Below are positions 45,350-58,020 of a stretch of 64,000 nucleotides of DNA, in pieces; within the stretch, counting starts at the first letter, position 1; each line of letters starts with the position of its first letter. Both the position numbers and the translations under genes were made by a program. The stretch is from the NCBI RefSeq assembly GCF_921293095.1, contig NC_060259.1, positions 44,311,812-44,375,811 of the forward strand. The letters run 5' to 3'. The notes below the pieces were generated by a model. It searched no databases, had not been told where the DNA came from, and saw only the letters and a program-made list of their open reading frames with translations. This DNA comes from Ischnura elegans. Its lineage: Eukaryota > Arthropoda > Insecta > Odonata > Coenagrionidae.

Positions 45350-48060
45350 ATACTCGCGATCGTGGGTTTATTTTCCTCGTCGTGTTGTTTCAATGTGGCT
45401 GGGTAAACAAAGATGACCTTTTACAATGAAGGGTGATTTATCCCACGAAAGGAGTTGGACCTCGACAGGTTGGACGGGTTTCCGTGCTCCAATGAATCAT
45501 TGAGCTTCGCTGCTGGGAGCAATGATAATTGATCACGTTATTGCCGCCAACGGAAGGCAATGCAGATGAGTCGTGCGATAGCCTTCCTCGATCAAGGGCA
45601 CGTTTTCTTAATATTCAGGCAGCCATCATTCTCACCATTCTTTCACAGTTTATTACGGCAGCGAAGGGTTTTGTTCTCGCTACGCGAAACGAATCTCTCA
45701 TTTAATTTGTTGGCTTTGAAAGACAATGAGGAGCGGGGAGTTGTGCTCTGGTAACTGTGTAAGTGATAAAGTGAAGGTAAGCGGGGACGCCGGAGTAGAT
45801 AGGGGCTCATTGGCCTTGCATGCATGTTCCTTTTTTAAGAAACTAATGAAATGGGAATAGTTGGGTCGTGCGTTCTTAATGTTCATGCATTTGTGTTTTT
45901 GCGTTCATGTATTCAAATGTAATTGACAACAGGCGTGTTGTGCATGCATAGGTGGTTCGTATTGGTCGCGCGGTTCAGCCCACGCCGTCTGAATAGCTGA
46001 AGAAGTTATAAACGAACGGAAATTCTATACCGTTCGCTTGCGCTGGCAGGGGTTTAGTGACAATTCTGAGGTTAGAATTACTAGCCTTGTTTTATGATGA
46101 CAGTTCATTAGATTTTTAATCCGTTTGCATCCAATGAAACTCTGGAAATTTCGTAGCTCTTATTGCTTGTGTAATAGAGAGCCATTGGGTGTGTTGTGAT
46201 AAATTTCAACAAAATGAAGACCTATTTATATTTCAAATTATGAATAATTAATTATCAACCTAGGTTTCAGTACAGTAAATTATAATTGAATGAAATTTTA
46301 GCACTTCTGTTACTATTGTAGTCCCGAAAATTAGGTAGGAATTTTTGTATTTATCGCCAGAAAATTACGTCTTTAATTATGTAATGCATTTTAGAACTCA
46401 TCCAAGATTATGATGGTAACTCGTAAAACTGTTCCAAATTTAATCTAGGAAATGATGCTTACTATAGTCCAAAGTTAATGAAATTAGTTTTGAAGCTTGA
46501 AATGAAATGGAAAAATATTTGTTGGCAATAGATATTTTCTCCTATGCTATCCTCATCTTTATGCTGTCCTTAATTGGGTAAGGAGTCGAGTAATTTGGAT
46601 TTCTGAATTTTATAATTTTATTCTAAAATAATATTCGAATATATCACACATTCCTCTCATTCTAAGTCGAAATGTACAGAGTCCATGTTTTTCCATTCTA
46701 CTTTACTAAATGCTAACTAGAGGAGAAATTTCTCAACATGCTGCCCTGACTTCTTTTTCATATCTCGCAATGACGAACGAGTTCAGTTTTACGTCTATAC
46801 TGCTGTCTCGTCCAATTCTGAGTATCACTCACAGGTTGATGGATTAGACGGTTACTCTTTTGCTAACTCAATCATGGCTCCTAATCTATCGGAATCCTTT
46901 TGGTCCATTTGCACGATGCAGGTCCGTACTTGCATTCATGTCCCTTCTAAAGTAATTTATCGAGCTAACGCAGCACCGGGTGCGAATGTATTCAATATCT
47001 CACGAAGTGGATACCTCGTTCTGATTCGTGAATGCCGTGGGCTATTCTACTCGAACCAACCAGCTTGGAGTCATGAATTGAGTAATAAGCCCTTTGAATT
47101 TACTTTTCCTTTTGATTCGGGATTATAGGCATGGTGAACTGTTCAACTGTGATTGCTCTAATTTTTTGTTCATGTCTTATATTTAGGAGTGGTTTATTGA
47201 AATGCAGTTTTATCAAAGTATTCCGATTGTTAGCATCAACATCAAAAAAGTGCTAAAAAATAATATCGGAACAAAATACTAAAGTGTTAGTCATTCTACA
47301 ATTTCGGAGAAATACTATATTCGGTACATTTACAGAATATTCGATATACCATACATTTGATATTACCATGTAAATTTGGAAACATTCTGTCAATCGAACC
47401 CATATGAACTGTTTCAAATCATAGCCAAACTTTTTCTTTACTATTTGTAACATCTTAACACTCTTTCGTTAATTATAAATTTAAAGGAAATAATTTTTCA
47501 CTAGGAATTAGAAAAAAATCACCGCTGTTCATCATTCAGTCAAAATAAATCGGGAACAAGAGAAGAAAACAGAAAAGAGGAAATTTTGGTTGAAAATTCG
47601 GTGTTAGTGGCAGTAAAAAAGTTTAAAATATTCCTCTCCTTTGCATTCAATATTGCTACCCCTGCTTGATCGCAATTTTTTGTAACCATTGCCTTTTTAT
47701 AGGAGAGATGCACAAATTCAGGCTTAATTGAGTTAAATTTTCTTTATTGGAAAATAAATCTTCCTTGAGCTTACTACAACGGTTATGTTACACCCGGATT
47801 GCACCAGTTGACATAAATTGTAGAAACCTCGGTCACCATTTTATGGGCAGTCATTGGCTTTGCATTCAGCATTCTGTGGAATTCTCATATTCTGGAATTA
47901 ATATCATATTTTCCCTTCTATTTTCTGGGAACTTCTTACAATAACGCTCACACGGAAACTAGCTATCAATTATCACCTCTTCCGCAGATCATTCGTTAGT
48001 CCCTAATTTAATTCTTTTATAATTCTCATAATTTGATGTATCCAAGGTTTTCATTAGGGT
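45350..48060. other. Intergenic flank downstream of the vitellogenin-type gene
   Basis: No motif-bearing frames or element ends seen; chance ORFs reach about 84 codons. Confidence 0.45.
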
Positions 48061-48086
48061 TAAATATAAATAAAGTACACGAAATA

Positions 48087-48108
48087 TTTATTTTACTCGA
48101 AATTTATT
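48087..48108 (-). terminator. Candidate polyadenylation signals of the vitellogenin-type gene
   Basis: Two AATAAA hexamers on the minus strand (48103-48108 and 48087-48092) lie about 240-260 bases past the stop codon. They are the first clear tandem signals seen in this AT-rich 3' flank. Chance occurrence is possible in such sequence. Confidence 0.4.
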
Positions 48109-48345
48109 TTTGTTTATAATTTTACAAAATCGGAAAAATTCAAAGCTGATTCTTATACAACATAATCGAAATTTCAGTATTAACAGTGTTTACAAAATGA
48201 CGCATTTTTTAGTTATATTTAAAAATTTTCGACGCTTAGTGAGCATGTCATAGTAAATTTTTAGAATTTTATTTTCAGTAACGAAAATCATTTATCTTTA
48301 TAATTGATTCAGTTGTAAAATCCTAGAGGAGAAGATGATTTCAGT

Positions 48346-48507
48346 CTAGTTTTTATCACACTGGTCTGCGGACTTGAGCTCATAAGATGTCACGAACTCT
48401 TTCACAGATCTTGCCACTCCATTGTCAGGCTTCTTGAATTCGTCAACCAGTTGGCCATCATAGTCACCACATAGACCGCAGAGGCGACCCCTGAGACTTC
48501 GCTCAGC
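48346..48507 (-). CDS. Vitellogenin-type protein, terminal exon with CGLCG box and stop
   Basis: The last exon is 162 bases, phase 0, acceptor ttttttcag, ending in TAG at 48346-48348. It encodes AERSLRGRLCGLCGDYDGQ, the GLCG signature that closes VWD domains, then 34 residues ending KSADQCDKN. Joining all eight visible exons gives 1,653 complete coding bases (551 codons, 550 residues plus stop) with no internal stop or frameshift, strong evidence for a live gene. The tail after GLCG is short for a vitellogenin. Related proteins that could explain it include vitellogenin-like (crossveinless-d type) paralogues and apolipophorins. Confidence 0.9.
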   Translation of the reverse strand, partial: AERSLRGRLCGLCGDYDGQLVDEFKKPDNGVARSVKEFVTSYELKSADQCDKN

Positions 48508-49525
48508 CTGAAAAAAGCAACAGGTTAGCAGGCATCATGTCTAGTAAGTAACATTTCTAGCCGGCAAAATATCTACCCAGTGTCCACCTTGTCTTTTTTG
48601 ATTGGCCTCAATACATATGTAGGATAATCTTTTTTAAGTAAATGTTAGTACTCAAATATATGAGAATGAGGGTTACTTAGGGAATAACATGTAATATAAT
48701 GGAAAATTACAACGTCCCTCTCTGTCTGGGAGTATATAATGGGAGAATAGAGGGGCGTTCTCACGTGTAGAATGTGCATTTTACAGTGGGGACTCTTACG
48801 CTCTATAACTGAACTCAAAACTTTTCTCACGTTCGGGACTTGTAGCCATGCATTTTCAGATACACTTCCTTTACTCCTTTACAAGGATACAAAAACAATT
48901 CAACCAAAAGTATATAGAAATTTTTCAAAACTTTTGGGGGGTCATGAGCCCTGTGACCCCTCTAAATCCGCCAATGGTTACACATGCTTTTTTATTGAAT
49001 ACATGAATACTCTCATCAATGCGTCTACCAGAGACCGGTTTTTGAATGCCAATGGGTTAGCCATACGTGTCGATATTCCTAACGGCACGCTTATTGTAGC
49101 CTGTCAAAACATTAAGACGCAAGAACATTTCAAGCCTCCTTCGCTGTCATCGAAGTTGGAAGAGCCCGAAATTTCCATTGGAAAGAGAGCAAAATAAATG
49201 CGTGAAAATATTACACAGGAAGAAATTCGGGTTTCCTCCTATGCTACTTCTAGTAAGAGTTGTGATATACCGTGCAATTAGATGGATCTGCGGACCTAGA
49301 GGCTGTGTTGCTCGAAGAGAACTACAAAACGAAGTGTGGGGGATATTATATTCTCAGATGAAAAACTTACGCTGGAATAAAAATCGAAGATGATAATTCC
49401 ACCCCTTTATATTCGAACAAAACTAATTAATTTTTTCCATGTTAAGCTGGGAAAAGATTGATCAATATATAATCTATCTGTATTGTCTCAGAGTGTTTTG
49501 AAGAAATGGTGTGATTGGCTCTAAC

Positions 49526-49745
49526 CCTTTCTAACCCAGCGCTGCATCAGAGAGAAATAAAATTTCAAAACTTCCCATTTTTAAAATCTGAAAATACTCT
49601 ACTCAATCATAATTGTTGTGGCAGCTACAGATTTCGTCATTAAAATTCACAGCACAATAGAACACGTTGTATAAATCTTTCCTGAATAGAGCTGAAAATG
49701 CATAAATTTTTTATTTTACATTGAAGCAACATTGGTTGTAATGGG
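49526..49745 (+). mobile_element. TTAA-type MITE (family T), intronic copy
   Basis: It begins CCCTTTCTAACCCAGCGCTG and ends GGTTGTAATGGG, with CTAA before and TTAA after. It lies in the intron between the last two exons of the vitellogenin-type gene. Confidence 0.78.
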
Positions 49746-50062
49746 TTAATGCTCCAGTTATCAAGTGAGCAGTTTTTTAACCTGTAAAGATTTGGAAGGG
49801 GTGATAGTTGAGGTACTAGTGTGGTAGGAATTATTTAGTATGAGTATATGTATAACTATTGGTAAAAGTCATCCGAAGCACATAGCTGATTATATAGTTT
49901 GCTGAGACTCTCACTATCCAGCGGTAGAGGGAGTGGCGTGGACTTGGGGAGCGTCGCATAAAATGAGCTCCATCTTGTCAGCTCTTTCAATTTCACTGAC
50001 CTCCACGCTCACGGCGTGCGTAAAACGTCAGATTGATATGATGTGTGGGGCTAGTGACCTAC

Positions 50063-50293
50063 CACGAGTAGTGCGCCAGAATCTGCGTAAATGATGTCAA
50101 GCCCGTGGGATGGCAGCTTGACCCCGATGGCTTGGTCCACGCCTCTTGTGATGACCATGAGCGTGGTGTTGGCAAGGTCGCTGACCTCGGCCATTTTGTT
50201 CACGTCGATATCCACCGGTTGCCCATTCACTTCCGCCCTTGGGCCGGGAAGAAGCCGGAGTACCCGGTAATTATCCACATTCACCTCCAGCTC
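50063..50293 (-). CDS. Vitellogenin-type protein, VWD domain middle exon
   Basis: The exon is 231 bases (77 codons, phase 0/0), with acceptor tttacag and donor gtaggt. It encodes ELEVNVDNYRVLRLLPG, then VNGQPVDI, then TTLMVITRGVDQAIGVKLPSHGLDI and DSGALLV. The VNGQPV turn and the strand ladder match the middle of a VWD domain. No DGXR-type motif is obvious before the CGLCG box, unlike many insect vitellogenins; this leaves room for a vitellogenin-like paralogue instead of the yolk protein itself. Confidence 0.85.
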
Positions 50294-50639
50294 CTGTAAA
50301 AATAGCCATTTCTTAGGATAGCGAAATTGAGAAAATATTTCCACACCTGGGACAGGTTTTCCTGGTCAAGTGTCGGTCTTCGTTTTTCAATAATTTGTAA
50401 TTTTAATGAAAGACGCTCGAAGGAATCCAACCCTGGAGGAGCTAGCCTCGAGCACTCGTGGTGAGCGGAGAGGCCGCAGTGTTGACTACGAGGTTTGAAG
50501 GCGTTGGATCGTCCTGGAAATGGAACTTTTCGATCTCATAATGAATGGAATATCATTTGCATGCTGAGCGTACGAAGAGCGCTTCCATTTAACGGCTGAT
50601 TTCGTTGAATGGCGCACAAACGCTCTTTACATAAATAAC

Positions 50640-50900
50640 ACAGTGAATATTGAATATGCAATTGAATACAAAAATTCATCCTGTATGAGTGAAATTATAT
50701 GAAAGTAAGATAAAGCTAAAACTAATTACATATATATTGAAATATCGTTTATAAAATTGGATAAAACAATGGATCCCGTAAGAATGAAGTTATATAAAAA
50801 TAATATATAGTTAAAACTAATTATATATACAGTGAAATATCGTATATACTTACTATTGGATATAAATATTCATCCCGTATGAGTGAATACAGTGGGAATA
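50640..50900. repeat. Intronic diverged tandem repeat, about 95-base period
   Basis: TAAAACTAATTACATATATA (50718) recurs at 50812, and ATTCATCCTGTATGAGTGAA (50674) recurs at 50867. About two and a half diverged units. Confidence 0.6.
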
Positions 50901-51968
50901 ATAACAAATATCTTTGAATGGAATTTCTTTTGCATAAGTTTAGATATTTTTGAGAGCAGTTGATAAGAAATAGTTTGGGTTCACAGCATTTTGGCAAAGA
51001 GTTTTGAATAAATTTTTAATCTAAATAAAATGTTCTATGCAAAATGTTCTACGCACGGCCAGATTTCTGGAATTCCCACTCTAAACTTACATTTAGATAA
51101 ACATCTTTCGCTCTATTTATTATTTGTCTTTTTTTTAAAGTCAGTCAGAATTCGGATTTCTTAGAAGCTGTTTCCGAAAAACCTCCGTTGAGCCTAAATT
51201 TCACGAACTCCAGTTTCGAGGCTTATGTTTGCAGAATAGCGCGGAAAAAATTGAAACCATGCACGCTTGCACCCACCGCGAGATAGTCATTACACAAAAT
51301 ATTTGACTTTAGATGACGATGAAGTATTTCGCCCAATGTAATGATGTTATCATTTTCATTCTCGCACTAGCTGTGCCAAACATCTGCTGGCTCAAAATCA
51401 GTGAAAAATTACCAAGCCATTGATTTCCAATTTCATTTTTCTTTTTCGAGAAGTAAATTCGTTCCAACTAATTATGCTCTTTTATAATTAAATGTAACCA
51501 TTGCTGTTGTGATTAATTACATATTTCCAACATAATAAGAGAGGATGGAGTTATTTTCATACTATTTATACAAATAATTATTGCTGAATGAACAAGATTT
51601 CTATTATAACCCCAGTCTATTGGTCTAACTGGTCATTCCGATAAAAGCTACTTTTTACCAAATTAAAGGATTGAAAGATTTAATTTTTGCAGGCCATATT
51701 CTTATTTCTGATTTTCATTACTCAATATTTCCATTAGTAAACCATTCATGGTGTAGTGATTATTCAAATATATTTTTATGAGAGTTGTATACAGGTGAAG
51801 GGAACCGTCATTATTTCTTTAGCTTTAAAATACGTGGCTACTTATTTGACCAGGAATCTTTAGATAATTACATTTTTTTATGTTCCGCGAAAATATGACG
51901 ACCTTAAATTTTATTTATCTAATATAGTGCAAGATTAGAATATAAGATTCTATTTTTTCACAACTCAC

Positions 51969-52117
51969 CGTTCCGTTGTTATTCTTTTGAACTAAAACAG
52001 CCATTCTCGATACTCCAGAGCAGTCTTTAGCCATCAGGTGCCAGCAGTTGCTCAGATGTGCTTCAAATTTCTCTCCATCAAACGTCACCAATCGTTTCTG
52101 CTCCAAACTGCATGAGG
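51969..52117 (-). CDS. Vitellogenin-type protein, exon starting the von Willebrand D domain
   Basis: This 149-base exon has acceptor tttcag and donor gtgagt. After two split-codon bases it encodes SCSLEQKRLVTFDGEKF, then NCWHLMAKDC and VLVQKNNNGT. The C-x(n)-V-x-TFDG start and the CWH.MAKDC motif are diagnostic of the N-terminal half of a VWD domain in vitellogenins and apolipophorin-type proteins. The TFDG box is where the domain's first beta strand begins. Confidence 0.88.
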
Positions 52118-52766
52118 CTGAAAACGAATGACTCTCATATGTAAAGAGCTACATGTAATACGCTTTGAAAAGCTTTTATGGGAGCAGATAGATATTCTGG
52201 TTCATAGAGAGACATAGACATTAGGGCGGATCGGAAAAATCGATTTTTTTCGAATCCATATGGCCCAATGAAAAAAAGTTGTGGGTCCGATCAAAAATAA
52301 GGTCTGAAAATTTTGAGACCTCTAGGTGAACCCCTGACCCTCGCTCAAAAGCAATTTAGGGGGGAGGGTCAAAATTCGAAAAATATAATATTTTATGGTC
52401 ATTTCCTATAGATTTTGCCGAGTTACTGTCCTTCCTGGGCAAATATTTCGTGCATTTTTGACGTATCTGCCACCATTTAGCTGAAAAATGCCTAATTTTG
52501 GTCCACGTCTGCGAAGAAATATTCCAACGCCCACGCAGCGTCGCGGATACAAGAGCGGCAGGCTGATCCCTTCCTCTCCCCGCTCGCTTCTCCCCCTCAA
52601 ACGCCTCGAATACAGCAAAATTCATCCCGCGTATGCTGCTAGGAGGGCGTTCATCTTGGGTAATATAAATCTGAACATGGTAGAAGTTAAAAAAGGATGC
52701 GTAGTGAGACGACTTGTCCCTTATTTGGCGACTAGTCGGCGTTAAACAAATCAATATATTAGATAT

Positions 52767-53332
52767 GTCGGCTGGTCGCCAAGCGTCAAGGGCCCCGAGC
52801 TTAGGGGCCCCCTAAAGACGCTCTTGTTTATGGTGAAGCGTATATGGAGAGTATAATATAAAAAAAGACTCGGATTACTTGAACCAAAGTTTTGATTGCA
52901 ATTATAAAATTCTACGTTTGGTTACTTAATATACAACATACTGACTACAGACAATATAAAAAATAAGTAAAATTAAAGTTGTCAGAAGATAAAAGAGAAC
53001 CTGATACTTTTTCGAAAGGGTTCCTCGAAAAGGTTATCATAGAGGTAGGTCTTTCAGAGTTCAGTGCTCTTTCATGGAACAAATTCACTAAATAGATAAA
53101 AGAACGATAATACATTATTAGGAACTAAAAGCAGTGAGATTTTCACTTATCAAAGTATTTTTCTTACGAAATTGCTTTTTATTAACTTTTAACTAATTTT
53201 TTTAGAGCCCGAATAGCGTAGGAATATATTTCGAGGCACACAATTTCTTAAAATTTTACGGGGCAGGACTCCTTAATCCTCCGGTGAGGAAGATCCAATG
53301 CGAGAGCACCCAATCTCAACAGACCACCTCTG
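52767..53332 (+). mobile_element. hAT-like element fragment, intronic
   Basis: Parallel to 14807-15406: shared GGGCCCCGA segment, GTCAGAAGATAAAAGAGAAC, AATAGCGT segment, and a right end AGACCACCTCTG resembling AGACCGCCCCTG. The left tip is missing. Confidence 0.6.
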
Positions 53333-55599
53333 ATAATAATATTCATTATTATTAATCGATAACCATGCATTTCTGTGGAAATAATTCCCGAATTCACTAA
53401 AACACCTCTACTTTTAAGGAATTTAATTTTTTTAACTTTTAAATTAAGAAACATCAGCATCGTGAATAACTTATTCTAGGTGTACCACTCCCACACGCCT
53501 GTTTTTGTGGCATATTTCTTGTTTTAAACTTACGCAATAGTATTGTTATTTTCAAGTTATAAAAAGAAAACCAATTACTAATACTTGTTTTAAGTATACC
53601 GGAACTAGCCACGGTGATAACTTTAACGGGGTTCACCCGAAATTAATACTTTCTTTCATTTTAAACTTGAAAAGCTTTCATCAGTATGTTCTCGGGGGTA
53701 AAATGTTCAAATTGAGATGCAGGTGAATATTGACTAGGGTTTGCTCTACATCATATTAAATATGTGTGTTTATTATCATCATAAAGGAGGATGAACACAT
53801 TTCCTCTATTTTACCTGTCTTGCATGATTGAAGGCAAATAATAAGGAAAAATACTTGCTTGTTACATAATTCTACTGCCTTTTCAAAAATGAACAACTTG
53901 TCGCCTGAATCAATTTTTTCGGTCACAAAAAAAATCGAACATTTTGACCAGAAAAACTCCTGATTTTTTCATGAACCCCCAACATAGAACCATCACTAAT
54001 GAAAAGTCTTTCTCTGCTGTCAGAGCACGATTACGGAACACTATTCGAAAGGATTTGAAGGATTCTGTCTTTTGTCAGTTTTAACGGAAAGATTTTTTCG
54101 CAGCATAGGAACCCTCGAAAGTGTGTAACTTCTGTTGTTACCTCTTCTATTTTATATTCTCATGTAATTATCAAATATTCTATCCACCCATCCCTATATT
54201 TTTCCCATATAAATTTTTGTTAAGTGCCTATCATGAGATCTACTGTATTGTATAACCCCTACATCTTCTAAATGGACAAGTCCAAGAACAATTAATCATA
54301 TTCTTATTATGTGCCTTGAAATTTTCAAAATATTTACTTATATAAATACTTACTTGGTATTGTGCTTCAGCGTAGATAAAAATAGCATTTCTGTTGTACA
54401 TTTCTTTGAAAAAATATTTTTAACACCTATATTTACATAACATTTTATTTCAGTTACTGACAAATGATTAGCGGAACTGAAGTTACAATGGGCCATTAGA
54501 TAACAACTACTACCGGATGGGTTCAAACTACTGGAAATGTGCTCATTAAAATTATATTTATGCTATAATGATTGGAAATTAAAGTGAAAAAGTGATCACT
54601 GGTGAGTTCCTGTCAATCAAGATGATCTTGCGAGCAATGCCTAGATAGGTCATTAGCATTGACTTCACTTTGTGCTTAAAAAACCAAAATCCTGTTCTAA
54701 TTTGGATGTTAGTTCACCAGCAGTTTACCAGAAAGAGAGTACATATTATTACGAATAAAGTAGTGAGTTTTGATTCGTTTGATCATCGCCTAATTCTCAC
54801 TATGGTCCCTTATTATGTATTGGAGAAAGGAATTCTAACATGCATACCTTCGGCGATGTGTTATACTTGTTTGACTATTTATATTGGACTTGGCATTATG
54901 TGTGGTTCCTTATGATGTTTTCTGTTCACATTGAAAGTTTTCTCTTCTCAATCTTTCTAAAAATGCAACTCAATGACGTGTAGTCTTCGGATTTATAACA
55001 ATTTCGAACTTTATTCATGTAAGCGTGATGCTCCATGCTTGCTCTTCAGTAGTTTCTAATGAATCACGTCATATCATCTCGTCAATAAAGCTCCTCCCAA
55101 ATAATTCTTCTCTTTGCCTCTTTTCGCAGCAATGTCATCGTACTTTGGGTATGTAAAGGCATGAACCTACCTCACTAACTGACATGATTTCCTGGACATT
55201 TTTGATCTAGCACCGGGGATGAACTTTTCATGGAAAGTAATTGTTTGCCTTATGATTAAGCGGAGGATATTGCCTAAAATGCCTATTTTTTCTTTTACTC
55301 AGGTAAACAATTTTTTGAAGTTATAATTTCATTTAGGATCATTTATAGCGAAATTAGGGCTATTTATTATTGCCTAAAAATGCCAATTTGACCTGTTTAT
55401 GCCTTTTTATACATCTATTGTCTTTATATGGGCTTAAGAAGCAAACTTTTTCCAATGTCTAAAAAGTGCGGAGCTAGTCTGTTATTTCAGTTTCTTTTTT
55501 AATCCATCGGCGTAGAAATAATGTCATTAAACATATATAACGAAATATCACCCAATGAATTATTATTTAAAGGGCAGAAGAACGACTATGGTAATTTTA

Positions 55600-57330
55600 C
55601 GTAGTGCCTACATGCGATGGTTACAATTGCCAAAAAACTTGTTTTTTAAGGCACCAATCAGTATTATGCAAACCGAGCGAGAAGAGGTACAGAGTAGATG
55701 GAAGGAATATGTGGAGGATCTGTATGACGGAAGAAACAGGCCGGACAGATTGACTTTAGAGGAGGAAAGTTCAGTGGAGGAGGATAATCTTGGGCCGGGG
55801 ATATTAGATTCGGAAATAGAGAGAGCACATCGTGGTATGAAGGCTAGGAAAGCAGTAGGCGTGGACAGTATCCCGTGTGAGCTCCTGAATAATCTAGAGA
55901 AGGATAATAAGAAAAGGTTTTTGAACTAGTACGCAGGATCTATGAGGAGGGATGTTGGCCGGCGGATTTCGTGAAGGCGGTTTTAATTCCGCTACCGACA
56001 AAAGAAGAAAGCTGTGGAATGCGGAGATTTTAGGACTATCAGCCTAATACTTATCGCATGCGGCGAAAGTGGTACTGAGGATATTGAACAGGCAAATGGA
56101 GGTGAGGGCAAACGAATATTTGGGCCAAGATCAGTTTGGTTTTAGAAAAGGGAAGTCAACTCGTGATGCAATTGCAATAATGAGGTCCCTCGTGGAGAGG
56201 AACCTTGATTATGAGCAGGACGTGTATGCCTGTTTCGTGGATTTTGAAAAAAGCATTTTATAGGGTGACCTGGGTAAAGTTAATGGATATCCTCAAGAGA
56301 ATAGGTGCAGATTGGAGGCAAAGACGACTAATTCGTAATCGGTATATGGCCCAGACTGCGCAATGAGGGTAGTGGAGGGAGAATCTGAGTGAGCAAGCAT
56401 TGTCCGAAGTGTGAGGCAAGGCTGTCCGCTATCGCCGCTGCTTTTAACATATACGCTGAGGAGATGGTAAGAGAAGCGTGGGACGAGTTGGAAGCTGGAG
56501 TGAAAGCGGGAGGAATGATGTTTGAAGCGGTAAGGATCACGGATGATCAGGCGCTGATTAGCCAGTCAGCGAGGGGACTGCAGGCTTTAGTGGATGCGTT
56601 AGACGAGCCGTGCGAGGAGTATGGGACGAGGATTAATCACAAGAAGACTAAGGTAATGCGGTTTTATAAAGCATCGCGAGCGAGGAATGTGAGAATCAAG
56701 ATAAAAGTAGGTGGGAAAACATTTGAGCAGGTAGAGAAATTCAACTATTTGGGCAGCACAGTAGAGGAAAACGGACACAGTAGCAAGGACATCAGGAAGC
56801 GAATTTCACTATCAAAGGAGGCGTATATGAATAGGAAGGGGCTTCTGAGAGGATCGTTATGCAAGAGTTTAAAGAAAAGGTTAGTGATGAGTTTGATCAG
56901 GAGTGTAGCTCTCTACGGTGCGGAAACGTGGACACTGAGGAAAGAAGACGAGAGAAGATTGGAGGCATTCGAGATGTGGGTATGGAGGAGAATGGAGAAG
57001 GTGAAATGGACGGGGAGGAAAAAGAACGACGAAATGCTGGATTTGGTTGGCGAAGAGAGGCAGCTTTTGGATGAGATGCGGAGGAGACAGAAGGTATGGA
57101 TGGGAGGAGTACTTATCGGGGAGGGGATTTTAAAAATGGTGTTAGAGGGTAGAATGTTAGGGAAACGAGGGAGGGGAAGGAAAAGAATGAGATTTTCAGA
57201 TAGATTAAAAGGGAGTAGGCTTTATTCTTAATTGAAGACGGCAGCGCTGGAAGGAAAGGGAGGCTCCCAAATCACTTCTTTAGTACTCCATAGAAACCTA
57301 CCTTAATCGGTAGAGCACTATAATAATAAT
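55600..57330 (+). pseudogene. Non-LTR retrotransposon reverse transcriptase relic in a host intron
   Basis: Blocks in order across frames are: WKEYVEDLYDGRNRP and ERAHRGMKARKAVGVDSIP (55.68-55.92 kb), FRTISLI (about 56.03 kb), YLGQDQFGFRKGKSTRDAI and VYACFVDFEKS (56.1-56.26 kb), VRQGCPLSPLL (about 56.42 kb), then YAEEMVREAWDELEAG, HKKTKVM and FNYLGSTVEENG, and LYGAETWTLRKEDERRLEAFE with a basic C-terminus (56389-57231). The YADD box position reads RITDDQ, so the active-site environment is changed; several frameshifts and stops confirm decay. The 3' end is an (ATA)n run near 57316-57328. This type is commonly annotated as an endonuclease-reverse transcriptase LINE (RTE/Ingi-like); the clade is uncertain. 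Confidence 0.88.
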
Positions 57331-57674
57331 AATCAGTATTACTGAGTTTAAAAAGATTCTGCCCGAAGTTTTTCTGCCTTAACTGTCAGTATCTATACCA
57401 TGGGGAGCATGGATACATACTGTATAATACTCTGATCATAAAATTATTGAAAAGCGTGAGGTATGTGAAAGGAATTATGTGCGCCTCCGATATATCAGTT
57501 CGAACTTAAAGTACACTATTGTAACCGATTTCGCTCAGCTCAGATTTTATGCTGCGTATCAACTCTGTCTATCAGAAAAAGAAGCCATCATAGTGAATGA
57601 GTAGGTTTTCTATAGGCATCAGAATATCTGGATGAAGAAAAACCAAACTGCATTGTCAAATCCAAAGCTGCAGA

Positions 57675-58020
57675 GTGACTGCCAAGTTCCGGGTTCTCGA
57701 GCCGCGCCTATCGTTTATAGTTGACCACAGTTTCTGAAGCCATCCTGCTTTCGTCTTCAGGTCAAAGGTGAGAAGTGTTGATTTTTCGCCGCCTCTCATG
57801 GCACTGACCGTCCTCCCCCTGTGCGCTGATTGGTCAGTACTCTTTTCCACACGTTGCTGACTGGGTAGCCATTGTCCCTGTTAATATTTGGTGTTTCATG
57901 GATTTCTTATGCTTCCCTGATCTCACCTTCGACCTGAAGACGAAAACAGGATGGCTTTTGAAACTGTAGTCAACTATAAACGACAGACGCGGCTGGACAA
58001 CCCGGAACTTTGGATGTCAT
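57675..58020. repeat. Intronic foldback with two CTGAAGA..GAAAC arms
   Basis: The left arm (57675-57775) and right arm (about 57930-58016) are inverted copies. They share AAGTTCCGGGTT / AACCCGGAACTT and the TAGTTGACCACAG / CTGTAGTCAACTATAAACGA type segments. Each contains CCTGAAGACGAAA and then GAAACTGT in the same sense within its arm. The internal 150 bases are unrelated. Confidence 0.7.

Noticed and set aside
48772-49197. 141-codon plus-strand frame in the last vitellogenin intron
   Set aside because: It lies antisense in an intron, and contains a GACCCCTCTAAATCCGCC-type repeat ending; no recognisable motif.
52356-52754. 132-codon minus-strand frame in the large intron
   Set aside because: It overlaps a GGGCGGATCGG-type repeat and has frames open on both strands; no motif supports coding.
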